Source: Sporothrix humicola (Eukaryota > Ascomycota > Sordariomycetes > Ophiostomatales > Ophiostomataceae). From it: a stretch of 64,000 bases of DNA. The notes under the pieces are model-generated. The model was not told the DNA's origin. It saw only the letters and a program-made list of their open reading frames with translations, and made no database searches. Both the position numbers and the translations under genes were made by a program. The stretch lies in the NCBI GenBank assembly GCA_021396245.1, contig WNYE01000050.1:124001-188000 (forward strand), read 5' to 3'. Positions 1 through 11,647 of the stretch are shown here, one piece after another (positions within the stretch are counted from its first letter, which is position 1; every line of letters begins with the position of its first letter).

Positions 1-725
1 CGCTTTTATGTGGTCCGTAGGATCACTACACAAGAAACAGAAGATGCGGAGAAACTCCTACATGACTCAAAGCTGATTTATTTTTTTCACACAACAAAAT
101 CCGTGAAACTTAAATCAAAACAAATAGTTGCTGTCGAGATTTCTAAAAAGTTTCTTCTGACTTTCTGGGTCGCTTGGAGATTTGGACATAGACAGTTTTG
201 GCCTTGTCTGGCGGTGACAACTTGTTTGCCTACCAAATCGGGCCATTCCGTCCCTTGGTCGATGCCATGCGGAGATGCAAGTCCAGCAGATCGACAGGAC
301 CATCTCGTCGCATTGCACAAGGATACCGAAATGATTCATTCATAAAGTGGCAACCCTCGTGCCGAGTGCCCCACGGGGTACTTTTCATTTCGTACCTTTT
401 CGACATCCAACTCGGGGAAGATCCACCTCCGCGTTCCTTCTCGCGTCTTCCCCGCCTTTTGGCGCTCCGTGTCCGGTGTTGATTTCCTGCTTCTTTGATG
501 CTCCCTAGACAAGGGATCAAATGCGAAGAAAATAGGGGAAAAAAACAACCTCAACATGGAGCAGGGCGCCCGGATAAAACGGCCTTCCTGTATGACTCTG
601 TTGATCGTTAGAATTGTGTAAAGATATAAAAGTGACCATGGCCCCGTTTTATTGATCGACATCAGAGCTGACTTCAACAAATACTTTATCGAATATCATC
701 ACCAAATTGCTGTATATTGCCCGCC
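1..725. other. Intergenic region and promoter of the first transporter
   Basis: No gene recognised. The open frames here have no family motif and overlap on both strands. The last 100 bases lead into the sugar transporter start at 726 and presumably hold its core promoter. A TATA-like AAAGATATAAAAG lies near 618-630. Confidence 0.5.
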
Positions 726-2449
726 ATGTTCGCCGTTCGAGACCAGCGGAGCCGGTGGCTCATCACAAGCAAGCTCACCACGACGAAGCTGTTGATTGCT
801 GTCAACACTTTGGCTGGATTGTCCATCTTCTTCTTTGGTAGGTATCGCCCGTACTGTAAAATTTCATCCCTCTCACTAACAGTTCAGGTTATGACCAGGG
901 CATGATGGGCAGCGTCAACGACGCCAAAGACTACCTCGAGACCATGAAGATTGGCTACATTGACGAGTCGACCAACACGGCCGTCGTGACCAACACGCTG
1001 CTACAAGGCGGCATTATGGCTGCATATTATCTCGGTACACTCGTTGGTTGTCTGTTTGGCGGCGCCATGGGCGACCGTATTGGACGTATTCACACAATTG
1101 CTTTCGGCGCGGCGTGGTCCATCATGGGCGCATCGCTGCAGTCGGCCGCCCAGAACAGCGACTGGATGATTTGTGCGCGCGTCGTCAACGGCATCGGCAC
1201 CGGCATCTTGAACGCCATTGTGCCCGCCTGGGCCTCGGAGCTGGCACACTACTCGTCACGCGGCGCGTTCATTGCCATGGAGTTTACGCTCAACATCTTT
1301 GGCGTTGTGGTGGCCTACTGGGTCGGCTACGGCGTCAGCTTTGTCGACGGCGGCGACACATCCTTCCGCTGGCGGTTCGTTGTGGCTTTCCAGATCTTGC
1401 CCCTCCTCTTCCTGCTCGCCGGCAGCTTCTTCTGCCCCGAGTCGCCCCGCTGGCTGTGTACGGCTGACCGTGAGGACGAGGCACTCTATGTCCTGTCCCG
1501 TCTACGAGGAGGCACGGGCGGCGCCGACGACGACGCCACGATGCGCGTCCATGGCGAGCTCCAGGACATGAAGGACGTCATGGCCCTGGAAAGAGGATCC
1601 AAGACGAGTTACTGGAGCATGTTTATTGGCAGCAAATCGGCTGACGGCTCGGACCTCCACATTGAACGCCGTGTGCAGCTTGTCATCTGGCTGATGATCA
1701 TCCAGTGCTGGACGGGCATTGCCGGCATCACCATGTACGGCCCAACCATTTTCAGCATTGCCGGCTTCAACGCGTCCAAGGCTCTGTGGATTTCGGGCCT
1801 GAACAACATTTTCTACATGTTTGCCACGCTGGTGTGTGTTGTCACGATTGACCGCATCGGCCGCCGCTGGACGCTGTACTGGGGCTCCGTCGTCCAGGGC
1901 ATTGTCATGTTCTTGGTTGGCGGTCTTTCTCGGGCAGGACTCAACGCCAGCGCCGCCGGCGACACATCCAAAGCCGCCAGTTTTGGTGCCGGTGCCGCCT
2001 CCATGGTCTTTATCTACACGTCTGTGTTTGGCGCCACATGGCTCACCGTCCCGTGGCTCGTGCCCACCGAATACTTCCCACTCCACGTCCGCGCCAAGGG
2101 CAATGCCTGGGGCGTGGTGGGGTGGAGCATTGGCAACGGCACGCTGACCCTCGTCCTCCCCTACATTGTCGCCGCCATCAACGAGAAAATCATGTACATC
2201 TTTGGCGCCGTCAATGCCTTGAGTATTCCAGTGGTCTGGGCCTTGTATCCCGAGTCTAACCAACGCACTCTGGAAGAGATGAATCTGCTTTTCGCCGCCG
2301 ACACGCCCTGGACCTGGGACGGCGAGAAGAAGTTTGCGCAGCTCAAGGCCGAGAACCCGGGCCTGGCTGGCGGCGCTCGTGGCCAGATCGGCAAGGGTGT
2401 TGTCGCGCAGCATGAGGCGGCCGCTACTGAGCTGGAAGAGGTCGTTTGA
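726..2449 (+). CDS. MFS sugar transporter
   Basis: Probable plasma-membrane sugar/H+ symporter of the major facilitator superfamily, 557 residues, the usual length. Exons 726-837 and 888-2449; the intron (gtaggt...ctcactaacagttcag) splits the FGYDQG motif that ends TM1. Visible sugar-porter motifs are GDRIGR between TM2 and TM3 (about residue 97), PAWASE after TM4, PESPRWL at about 221, DRIGRR in the second half, VPTEYFP near 430 and PESNQRTLEEM near 491. The ATG at 726 in CCGCCATG was chosen because it precedes a short cytosolic N-terminus and TM1. It is the first of three sugar porters in this window. The substrate cannot be read from the sequence. Confidence 0.9.
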
Positions 2450-2706
2450 GTACGAAGGAAAGTCGATCATCATTATGAGGAGGGGCAGTTATGAAGAGGG
2501 GGAGAAAGATGTTTAAAATTAAACAATACCGATTATGTGAACAGCAAGCGCATCCGACATTCTGTCAATGTCAATACGCGAGCCCAGTTGTCAAGCACGA
2601 AGTCTTTTATTTGATTGTTTTGAGGTGAAAAAATATCGTGCACTGGACTGTTTCCATACATAAGCTGTGAGCAATGTGCGTCTTGGTGTCTACGTACTAG
2701 AAACAA

Positions 2707-4425
2707 TCAAGAGTCTGACTCAGACTTGGAGTCATCGTTCGACGTAGAGCCAGACCCCGAATGAGAACTGTCGCTATCATCCTCGGCGCTACTGCCCCCA
2801 GACGTCTGTTGCGCCTTCAACCTTTTCTTTTCCTCTTCCCTTTCCCTTTGTTTTCTCCGTTCTTCTCGCCGTCTTATTCGCTCCCTCCTTGAGGCCTTCT
2901 TTGCGTGCCTTCTGTCCAAACTCTGCCAGAATAGTGTACGTTCGCCTCGCGACATTTCCTGGACCTCTTGGTTTGTAGGCCGCTTGGGCGGTGGCGGCAG
3001 CTCGTTGATGAGGACCAGGTCGCCGACGGGCAGCCGTTTGCCCTTGTACCGGAGGTTGTTGACGCTCCACAGCCGGTCGTAGAGCGTGGGCACGTCCGAC
3101 TGGTCGAGCAGCACGTTGCTGGTCCAGTTGCGCCGCGGGCCGAGCTGGTGGAGGCCAATGCCGATCTCGGCCAAGAAGTTGGCGACGGCGTCGACACCGG
3201 CAATGTCGCAAGGGCCAGGCTCGATGTACTCGTACAGAATGCAATAGTAGAAATCGGGATTCTTGTCGTCGCCGTTGCCATCGTAGCCAATGGAGTCTGG
3301 GGGCATCCTGAGGTATTTGGCCCGTTTCATTTCGGGGGTCCATGCCATCTTGACATAGCAGTCATCGTGGAAGTGGTGGTCGGCGTTTTTGTCAATGTAG
3401 ACATGCTCTACCTTTGCCTTGTATCGAATGTGCCGGAGCTTGGTGTGCGTCACCGTGCACCAGCCGTACGCCTGCCGAAGTCTTGGGACGTCGGCCTGCT
3501 TGATGTCTAGGGCCTTAATGGCCAGGCCGTTTCGTATGGCATAGGCAGTGAGTGATTCCGCCGGTGACCAGCCTACCATTGTACGTTTTTCTTTTTGTCG
3601 TTCTTTATTGCGCCGATCTTCGCGCAGGTGTGGCATCCCAAGCTCTCCGTCGTTGACTTGGCGCATCTCATCAGTAAACTGGTACATATTGTTCCGGTGA
3701 TCGTGCCAGTCAACCGGGTCGGCGAGTTGTAGTATGGGCTTGCCTGTGGCCTCGGCATCGGCCATGACTGATCGCACAATTTGTAGGATGGCGGCCGTCC
3801 GGCACTCTTGCTGGAAGGAAAACACGCCATCGTGATTGGGGCCATGCTCCCAGAACTGGGGTGGTTAGAGTGAGGACAAAAGCACAGGGGTGTAGATGAC
3901 TTGACGACAAAAGAACACAGAACCCACCAACTTTAGCACATACGGCTTGTCGTCGCCTTTGAACTTGACCTTCCAGCAGTTGCCGTCGTAGCCGCCGCCC
4001 AGGTTCTCCACAAACACCGCTTCGTCCGTGTTGATCTGGAACGGGCACTTGCGCAGTTTTGGTTTTTTGACGTCGTCCAGCGTACGCGACGGTCCACTCA
4101 CGCTCCCGTCCTCGTACACTTCCAGGGCGGTCTCGTCACGGCACGGCCACTTTAGGGCGAGCTTCATTTCGGCCACCTCGATCGGCAATGGTCGCACGAA
4201 CGGATCGTGCCGCACCGGAAACGTGTAGACAATCTTTTCGTCCGGGTCTGTGTCCGACGAACATGAGGATGAGGTCGACGATGACGAGTAGCCGGCCTGC
4301 GTTCTTAGCCACTTGGGGTTGAGCGCCACACCTCCCGGCCCAATCACATGGGGAGGTGGATTGCGAAACTTCCGAAACAGTTCGTCGATTTTGGCGCGAG
4401 TAGATGCCGCCTGGTTATCGGCCAT
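2707..4425 (-). CDS. FTA2-like / protein-kinase-fold protein with acidic tail
   Basis: 548 residues; exons 4425-3928 and 3855-2707, with the intron (gtgggt...ctctaaccaccccag) placed directly after YVLKL. The N-terminal 60 residues are low complexity with a Ser run. Residues 143-165 read like a kinase glycine loop and beta-3 lysine (GGGYDGNCWKV ... YVLK). Near the middle, GIGLHQLGP ... NVLLD resembles a catalytic loop but has no HRD aspartate, so kinase activity is doubtful. The pattern fits the fungal family related to the Sim4 kinetochore subunit FTA2, which in filamentous fungi is often dispersed and of unknown role. The C-terminus is an Arg/Lys/Glu-rich, coiled-coil-prone stretch followed by a Ser/Asp/Glu tail. 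Family assignment is from memory of motifs only. Confidence 0.65.
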
Positions 4426-5214
4426 TGTTGCGTGTAGTTGTCGTGTTTGTCGGGAACAAACATATCGTCAAAAAAGCTGGCGGTGAGAAAGGGGGTTGGC
4501 GTAATTATGGGCTGCAAAGTCCAAAAGCAATACAAACAACGGTAACCAATGATGTAAAGCGAAACAGCCCAGCCACAAATGCTGGGTTCGACAGCCACCT
4601 GTTGGGGGCCAAAATACGGAGCTCAATTACGAGAATCATGGCGACGTTGTGCATGAAGTACGTCGTACAACGTGTACATTATTCAAAATCGTCAATTAAG
4701 ATAGAGTCGGGTGGCTATGATGAACTGAAGCCTACCAATTGTTACGAGTGGATTGAGTCCAAACTAAAGTGGGTAGATATAGGGGTAACTAAACAAAGCA
4801 CTTTAAAACCGCCACGAAGAGGCAGTGTTTCGTTCCAATGGTGGAATACGGGTTTTTAAGTATCCATATGTTTGCCTTCAATTTGATCCCTCGTTTTTAT
4901 ATTTTCTATTTCATTCCTTCTTCTGTATATTGGTTCCATTGTCTTTTCCATGTGTTCTATATCACGTTTTACCCGTAATCAAGCATCGGGGTCACTGCAG
5001 ATTTCTTAAGCCGAGATGATTTGGCAGTCAATCATAATGCGTTTGGATAGCCAAGATGAGTTTTTTTTTTTTTTCTCTTTTTTTTTTCAATTTGAAAGAT
5101 CACGATAAAAACAATGGCTTTGGGGATGTAAATATTTGTATTCCCTGGTATTGCTCTTATTGGCCCGAACTGCAATGCGCACTATTCCCCTATGATGAAA
5201 TGGATCTCATTGAA
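4426..5214. other. Intergenic region without a recognised gene
   Basis: The interval lies upstream of the FTA2-like gene and downstream of the STAND gene, both on the minus strand. It is fairly AT-rich, with T-runs near 5068-5092. Small open frames carry no recognisable motif. Confidence 0.5.
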
Positions 5215-8200
5215 TCAATCAGTGAGGTAGTGATCCACAGTTATATGGGACGAATCCCTGGGGTTTCGTCGTCCTCGAGGATCGCCCTCCATGTGGTCGT
5301 TCAGAAGACGGTTCATGTCTGGATTTTTTACTAGATCCAGCACATTGAATCCCTCGCGGTTGAGGTGGAATAGATGTGTTTCAATACCCTTGGTTGTGTC
5401 TTTCTGCGACAGCATGTATTCGACAACGTCGAAATGATGGGCGATTGCGGCTTCGCCGATGGATTGGTGGCAATACGAACGTGCCACCTTTGTCGCTGGA
5501 TGCCGTTTGCGGTCAGCGAAGAGGGCCTCTTCAAACTTGGGATTCTGCTGTGCATGTTCCACGAGGCGCTTGACGACGGGGAGGCATCCGGTTGCTGCTG
5601 CACGACACAGTAGTTCATTGCTCCAGTCGTTTTTCAACATGCTGTCTGTGGCGTCATTGACCAGGTCGAACACATTATTCCATGCAGACGACTCGCGTTC
5701 CGGGCCTGCCACGGCCCATCGCTTCATGGCGTCGGTGAAGAAGTCAAGAGACCTGATCTGGTCGGAGAGTTGGCGGGCATCGGACAGTGTCTTGAGGCGT
5801 GACCAATCCCCCCATCGCAATAGTTGATCAGCAGCCATCATTGCCGTGTCGGACAGGTATATGCTCTTGTCCCCAAAGTCGGCCGTTTCGACCATGTACT
5901 GAAGCATGGCATCTGAGCCATACAAGCAGGTTATGCCAAGAGGGTCATACAGACTGCTGTCAAACACAAAGCGGGCTGTCATGGTGCAGTCGGGCCGGCT
6001 GTTTTGGTTGGTCCAATTATCCAGCTGGACGGAGCCAACTTGGCAGAGCTTTTCAACTTGTCGGAGAATGGTGACCAGAGTACTGGTTGTTGGGTCAGTG
6101 GCCTCGGCGGCGTTGTCCCTAATTCCGCCATAATGGTCGATCCAATGACACGATGCATACACAAAGAACTCGCCAAAGCCACGCCCGACCGGGTCGTACT
6201 TGAGCATATCTTCTTCTAGGGTTTCCCACGAAGTGTTGAAGTAGTACTCCTTGGGTGCATCTCCTAGGTCATCGCTGAAAATATCGTCGCCTTGAGGGAG
6301 CTGCTCAATGGCCAACTGCTCGTCCGAGAATAATTCTCTGTGGCCAATTTCTTCGAGCAAAAGATAGCAGACACAAATATCCAGAAGCCGTGCTTCCAGT
6401 GCTGCTGTACGTCTGGTCGTGAAATTTTTGTCGGTTGTGGTAGCTGGACGAGTGCCATCCAATCCACGAATGACAAAGTCTTTGACAGAGAGGTGAACAA
6501 GTTGGACTTGTCGTTTCTTTACATCCTCATAATTGACGCGGGCGACAAATGGTTGTATGAGAGTCAGTACCCTTTGATAGTCAACGTATTGTTCCAGATC
6601 GGACACTTTGGTAATAGCGTCGTGGTAGACGCCAAATGCGGTGGCCCAAGCCAGCTCAAGAATGCTCATTGGACGTCTCGCGATGGACAATATCTCCAGT
6701 GCGGTCGCAGCAAGTTTCTCGTTTTCTGTGTCATTTGCCGTGTGACGGGAAAGCAGATTTTCATACAAGTCGGAGAGCTGGCTTGGCTGGGGAATGTTGG
6801 CCAAGAACGTCTTCATGGGGCCGGGGGCCTTGATGCCACGTATTTGGATAAACTCAACCACCTTCTTTGTCCAAATGGCGCTGCCTTTGGCCTGTCGTGA
6901 CAACTCTTGCGTGATGAGTGCCTTGACCTCGTCTGACCAGCTTTTGAGCAGGACTTGGACTGACTTCTCGGCGATTATCGCGTCGCGCTTGGGATTGGAG
7001 CCCAGATCAATCCTCGCAGTGCCGTCTAGCTTCTCGAGGATTTCTTCGTGTGGTCTAGACGACACCAACACTTTGACCCGTGGCGATTTCTGGCACAGAG
7101 CGTTGAGTGACTGGAGGAGAGTTTCTCTCGACGCCCTGTCACACTCATCTAGGCCATCAACGGCAATGAACAGTGGCCGGTCGAGCGATGTGACAGTAGT
7201 GTGGAAGAACGCTTCGAGCTTCTTGACGTTTTTGGCCGTGTCGAATATGCCTGATTCCTCGGCCTGCCTGTGCCAGTCGATAAACAGTCTTTTGAATCCA
7301 GGCATATGTCGGATAATAGACAGCAGGAGAGTGGAGAAGATGTGAATGACCTGGCCAGTGTCGTCGTCACGGCAATAGTGGTAGCAGATTTTGGCATGGG
7401 GGAGCGACCGTGTGCTCCGTTGAGAAAGTTCGTCAACCAGGAATGACATGGACACCGATTTTCCGCAGCCCATATCGCCAAGAATTGCCAGTTGACTCGA
7501 CTCGGTCGACTTGTACCACTTGATGAATTTTTCGTCACTCAAAAAAAGCTCACAAGCCTCGTCTGCTCGTAGTTCCTGGAGAGATGCATGATATTGGCTC
7601 TGCTGGCTGAGCCTCGGAGCCCCAAGCAACAGGGAGACTAAATGATTTCAACGTCAGTTACATGTCGTCCGTTTCCGTTAAATAAAAAAGATGGGCCAAA
7701 ACTCACTTTGGTTGTCGTACAGCATCGTTCTGATATCTTCTACAATTTCAGTCGTTGCCTCGTCCACCAGTTTATGAAGGTAGTCAGCCTGTTTGAGAAA
7801 CTGATCGACGACGGGGGGCAGCCGTTTGTTCGCCAGGACCAGCTTGGCAACCATTTTCATGCCCTTTTCAGTCAGAACGGCAAAGGCGGCGCTGTAAAAC
7901 TCGAGAAGTTTGCGATACACAGACACGAGAGCCTACTTTGCGTCAGTGTGGTGTCGTAAGAACTTCCTGGCACACAGCTAACTTACAGTGAATATATTAC
8001 TCTTGTTCAGTTTCTGGCCAAGGGTATCACAGTCGTCGATGTATGCGATCTGTTTCAGCATCTCGTCAATCTGTTGCGTGAGGTTATTATTCGCCGTTGA
8101 GATGGTGATGGCGATCTAACAAAGGCATTAGCTTGTAATCGACACAGTGGAATTGCACCGCGGCATACAAACGCTTCGACTTACTTGAGTCACACTCCGC

Positions 8201-8784
8201 ACAACTCCAACGACAGTGGACGCCGTTGGCTCGATGCTGGCCAGTGGAGCAGCCAGGTCAAGAGCCACTTTGAACTGCTCCAGCGGTCCTTGGATTTCCT
8301 TCAAGCGGTTCATGCCGCGTTTAAGTGCCGACTCCTTTGATGATTCACTGTCCACCTTCTCTAGCTCCTTGAACAGCTGGGCCACGCTTTTGCCCTTCAA
8401 GATGGCCCGGTTGATGTCCTTGCCGAGGACATTGACTGCTTCTCTGTATGCCGCACTCCAGAGATCAGAGCTGTCATCGTTGTTGTCCGTGTCGCCGGAG
8501 CTCTCGGACTCGCTGATTTTTCCGTCAATGCTACCCTCACCGTGCATCACAGGCGCCTCCTGATCCGGACCTATCTTCACTTCAGTCTCCACCCTCACGT
8601 TCTTGTTTTGTGCAAAAGCGCGGTTGTTGAGCTCCCTCATATCCACCACCGGCCCCGATTTGCCATCGTCCTTTGACCCTGTGGTGACTTCTCCTTTGAT
8701 GGTAGTCCCTTTCGTTCGTCCACGTATATGAAGCCGTTTGCCGACCCGCCGTAGGAAACCCACATGCTCCACCGTTGGGGCCAT
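5215..8784 (-). CDS. STAND protein: Goodbye-like domain, NACHT NTPase, ankyrin-like tail
   Basis: 1125 residues in four exons: 8784-8185, 8115-7987, 7932-7707 and 7637-5215. All introns have good donors (gtaagt, gtaagt, gtgagt) and the frame stays open throughout. The N-terminus is charged and low complexity. From about residue 110 a helical region begins with LWSAAYREAV and resembles the fungal STAND N-terminal Goodbye domain. The NACHT domain has a P-loop GDMGCGKS near 372 and a Walker B FIAVDGLDE near 475. The last 110 residues look like divergent ankyrin repeats (GCLPVVKRLVEH, HFDVVEYMLSQ). Fungal STAND proteins of this layout are NLR-like sensors proposed to act in non-self recognition and programmed cell death. 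The start at 8784 is the first ATG in frame. Confidence 0.8.
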
Positions 8785-9671
8785 GTTTAGCACAGGTTAT
8801 TCACCTTTGCTACTGGCGCTGGTCAAATGGAACGATCAAAAGTGGCAGTGGTGGTGAATAACAAAATAAATCATGTTCATCGATGCTTGGAATCTTTGCG
8901 TCTCGGTGATTTCATGGGAATGAAGAAATACCGACCTCTTCACCTCGAAAGAGAATCAGGAGAGGGGCACTCGTCTGCATAAATATTCGGTGCTTCCGTG
9001 CTTCACTTTCTCACTGTACCGCTGGAGTGAACTGGCCGCCACAGCGGGCCTCTGCACAATCCCAGTAGCATTGCAATTTCGGACTCCCTGCATTCTCTTT
9101 TGTGATTTGATGGAAGGTATTTCAAAGCACTCCATAGGAGTACGGAGTGGTACATTATTTTCGCCTTTACTTGACCAACGTTCTGTAGCTGAAAGCCCCC
9201 CTCTTCGGTTAAGCCCCCACGTGCCAGGGGGCGGGTAGCCCCGCAATTTCCGCCCCCAAAATCTAGCTACAATCGCTCATGTCAAAATCTTCCTAACGAC
9301 GCCCCGTTTTTCTGGTTTGCTCGACATTTTGTCCATTTCGCCCACTCGACCTACCGAGACACTGTGGAAAAAGCGAGTGGCCAAAACTGCCGTGTTGTCG
9401 ACATCAACGACAATCCATCCTTGTGTCGATAAATATATGGCCATTGGTGACACCGTCAAAACGCCCGTCTTGGTGCGTAAATACCTCACCTCATTCGGAG
9501 CGGTCAACTAACCTTTTTCGTGAACCAACAGACTTGACATATCACACGCCACCGTGACATTTCGCAGCTACATATTCTCCTGCATATCCCGGACTGGCCT
9601 CTGAGCCGATATTCTTCAACATCAATTTCCGACACACTACGGAGTACATACGGAGCACACCATGGCCCATA
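8785..9671. other. Divergent intergenic region
   Basis: Upstream of both the STAND gene (minus) and the F-box-like gene (plus). No gene seen. It holds TACGGAGT-type words at 9141 and 9638 and a GC-rich patch near 9218-9245. Confidence 0.5.
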
Positions 9672-10382
9672 ATGGACGCTTCACTCGACGCCGCCTCCCC
9701 CCCTCGCAGACGCATGACATTTGTTGAGCTACCCTACGATGTCCGCAGCATAATATACCGGCAGCTGCTCGTCCTCCCAACGCCACTTTTTGTCTTTCAA
9801 GATTCTCCCAAGAGTCCTATCGGCTCATTCTCGCCCGGGCGCCCCGAGCGACACTGGCTTGCCCTGCTGTATGTCAACCGCAAAATTCACGGCGAAGCCG
9901 TCAGAGTATTCTATGCCCTGAACCATTTTACTCTAGTGGAAACAGTGAAGGGACTTCCACGCGAAGACCACAACCTGCTTCACAGCCTGTTGGCTGTCAT
10001 TGGAGACAGTAATGCCGGCTGCCTGGCAAGCATTGGCTTGAATTTTACGTACGGCATCGGTCTGGCGACAAATGGGAGCACCGCTAGCGGCGGAGGAGCT
10101 CTGGCAGAGGCCACCAAGAAGAATGATATCTTTTCTCTCCTACGCGACAAGTGCGGCAACCTCAGAACACTCGAGTTTCTTGCACAGGGCAAGGATTTCA
10201 AGGCAATCGACAAGACTAACAACGCGCCGACAATCACTGATAAGCTGGAGGAACTCGACACTCAGCTAAGAGCGGTGCCGTCACTACAGAAAGTCATGGT
10301 TAGAGTGTATGGTGAGATGCCATCGTCACACATTATAGAGCAGATGCGTGGGTTTGGGTGGACGGTTGATAGGGGGCGATGA
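9672..10382 (+). CDS. Small F-box/2EXR-like hypothetical protein
   Basis: Single exon, 236 residues. The segment FVELPYDVRSIIYRQLL (about residues 17-33) is the typical opening helix of fungal F-box-like or 2EXR proteins, and LLYVNRKIHGEAVRVFY (about 65-81) is the usual second motif of that group. No catalytic residues are visible. Such proteins are numerous in filamentous fungi and mostly uncharacterised. An upstream ATG at 9662 overlaps the start in another frame and ends after about 21 codons, so it could act as an upstream ORF. Confidence 0.65.
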   Translation: MDASLDAASPPRRRMTFVELPYDVRSIIYRQLLVLPTPLFVFQDSPKSPIGSFSPGRPERHWLALLYVNRKIHGEAVRVFYALNHFTLVETVKGLPREDHNLLHSLLAVIGDSNAGCLASIGLNFTYGIGLATNGSTASGGGALAEATKKNDIFSLLRDKCGNLRTLEFLAQGKDFKAIDKTNNAPTITDKLEELDTQLRAVPSLQKVMVRVYGEMPSSHIIEQMRGFGWTVDRGR

Positions 10383-10489
10383 TATACGCAAATCAGTAAT
10401 ATTTAAATGCGACCACAATGACGTGAGCCAATAAAACAAAAAAGCATTGTCTCCATATTCAATCAGTCACCATGCATGTATGTCCCAGA

Positions 10490-11647
10490 CTAGGCCGCAA
10501 CACAAATGTAGTAGCCGGCCGGCAAGTCGCTGCACGGCGTCTTGCACAGGTTGACAATCGGCAGCAGGCCAGTGACGCCGCACAGGAGCGTGTCCACGGT
10601 GCCGCGCGTCAAGTCCGTGTTCCATGTCAGACTGTGTCATATTGTTAGCTGAAATCATTTCCCATAAACACAACACACGATTGAGGTCCCCACCTACAGC
10701 TTCACCAGCGGGACGTTCTCCTTCTCGGCCACTGAATCACATGTATCACCGGACCGGACACGGTAATACTTTGAACAGTCGCCAACAGTACCTTTGAGGG
10801 TGGGTGAGGGTGCCGCGGCAGCAGGAGGGCGAGTGGGTGTAGGCTGGGCCGACTGTGCCGGTGTTGTTCTGCCGGGCCCAGGGAACCAGAGTGTCGGTGA
10901 AGGCGAGTCTCCGTCGCTGCCCGGTCCGAAAATAATGACAGTCGTCGTCACCGTCGGAACGGGACTTGGGGATGTTGGCCGACCAGGCGGCCTCGTTGGT
11001 GGTTGATCTCCGGGAACGGTGGCTGTCACAGTTGCTGTTGAAGTGACGATGGTGACACTCGTCCGTAAAACAGTCGACACGGCGGTTGACGTAACTGCGG
11101 TCACAGATGTGGACGTCACGGTCGATATCCAAACGAGGGTCGATGTGCGAGTCAGCACGGATGTTGATGTCACTCCCACGGTGGTTGTTGCTTTGGCACC
11201 GGACGTAATGACGGACGTTGAAGTAACAACCGACGTTGACACTGCAACAGATGTTGACGTGATGATAGTCGTGGCCACAGCTGTTCTCGAGATCGTTGTC
11301 GTCTCTGTCAGCCAGACGACCGAAGTGGCTGTCGGGGCAGATGGCAAGCTAGTTACGCCGCCGCCACCGCCCCCAGCATCACAAGCTCCAAACGACGGGT
11401 TGCAGCCCGATCCGCAGTATGCATCGCCGTTGCCACAGTATCCGTGGCCAGAACAACACCGTCCGGCCGTCGAGTTCTCACATGTTATACCATTTCCGCA
11501 AGTGCCGTCAGTGCTTGTGATAAGTGACGGCTCGGCCTGTGGCGAAGTGTCCGCCGGCGATGCGACGTTTCGCAGATTGTAGTCGGACGCTGCGCTGGCG
11601 ATCCCAGCTATCGCCGCAATCGCCAGCAGTATCGTTGGTCGCCGCAT
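10490..11647 (-). CDS. Secreted CBM18 + LysM chitin-binding protein
   Basis: 363 residues; exons 11647-10698 and 10631-10490, with the intron (gtaggt...cagctaacaatatgacacag) inside the LysM domain. The ATG at 11647 starts a clear signal peptide (MRRPTILLAIAAIAGIASA). A hevein-type chitin-binding module follows (about residues 45-90: TCGNGITC ... RCCSGHGYCG ... YCGSGC), then a Gly run, a roughly 150-residue Ser/Thr/Val linker full of TSTSV-like words that is probably O-glycosylated, a Pro-rich stretch, and one C-terminal LysM (YYRVRSGDTCDSVAEKENV ... GYYICVA). It probably binds chitin or chitooligosaccharides outside the cell. Proteins of this type can protect hyphae or mask chitin, but that role is inferred. 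Confidence 0.85.

Noticed and set aside
1502..2473. 323-codon minus-strand frame inside transporter 1
   Set aside because: Shadow of the MFS gene; no motif of its own.
4580..4605. tRNA-like B-box word GGGTTCGA
   Set aside because: No matching A-box or cloverleaf arms around it.
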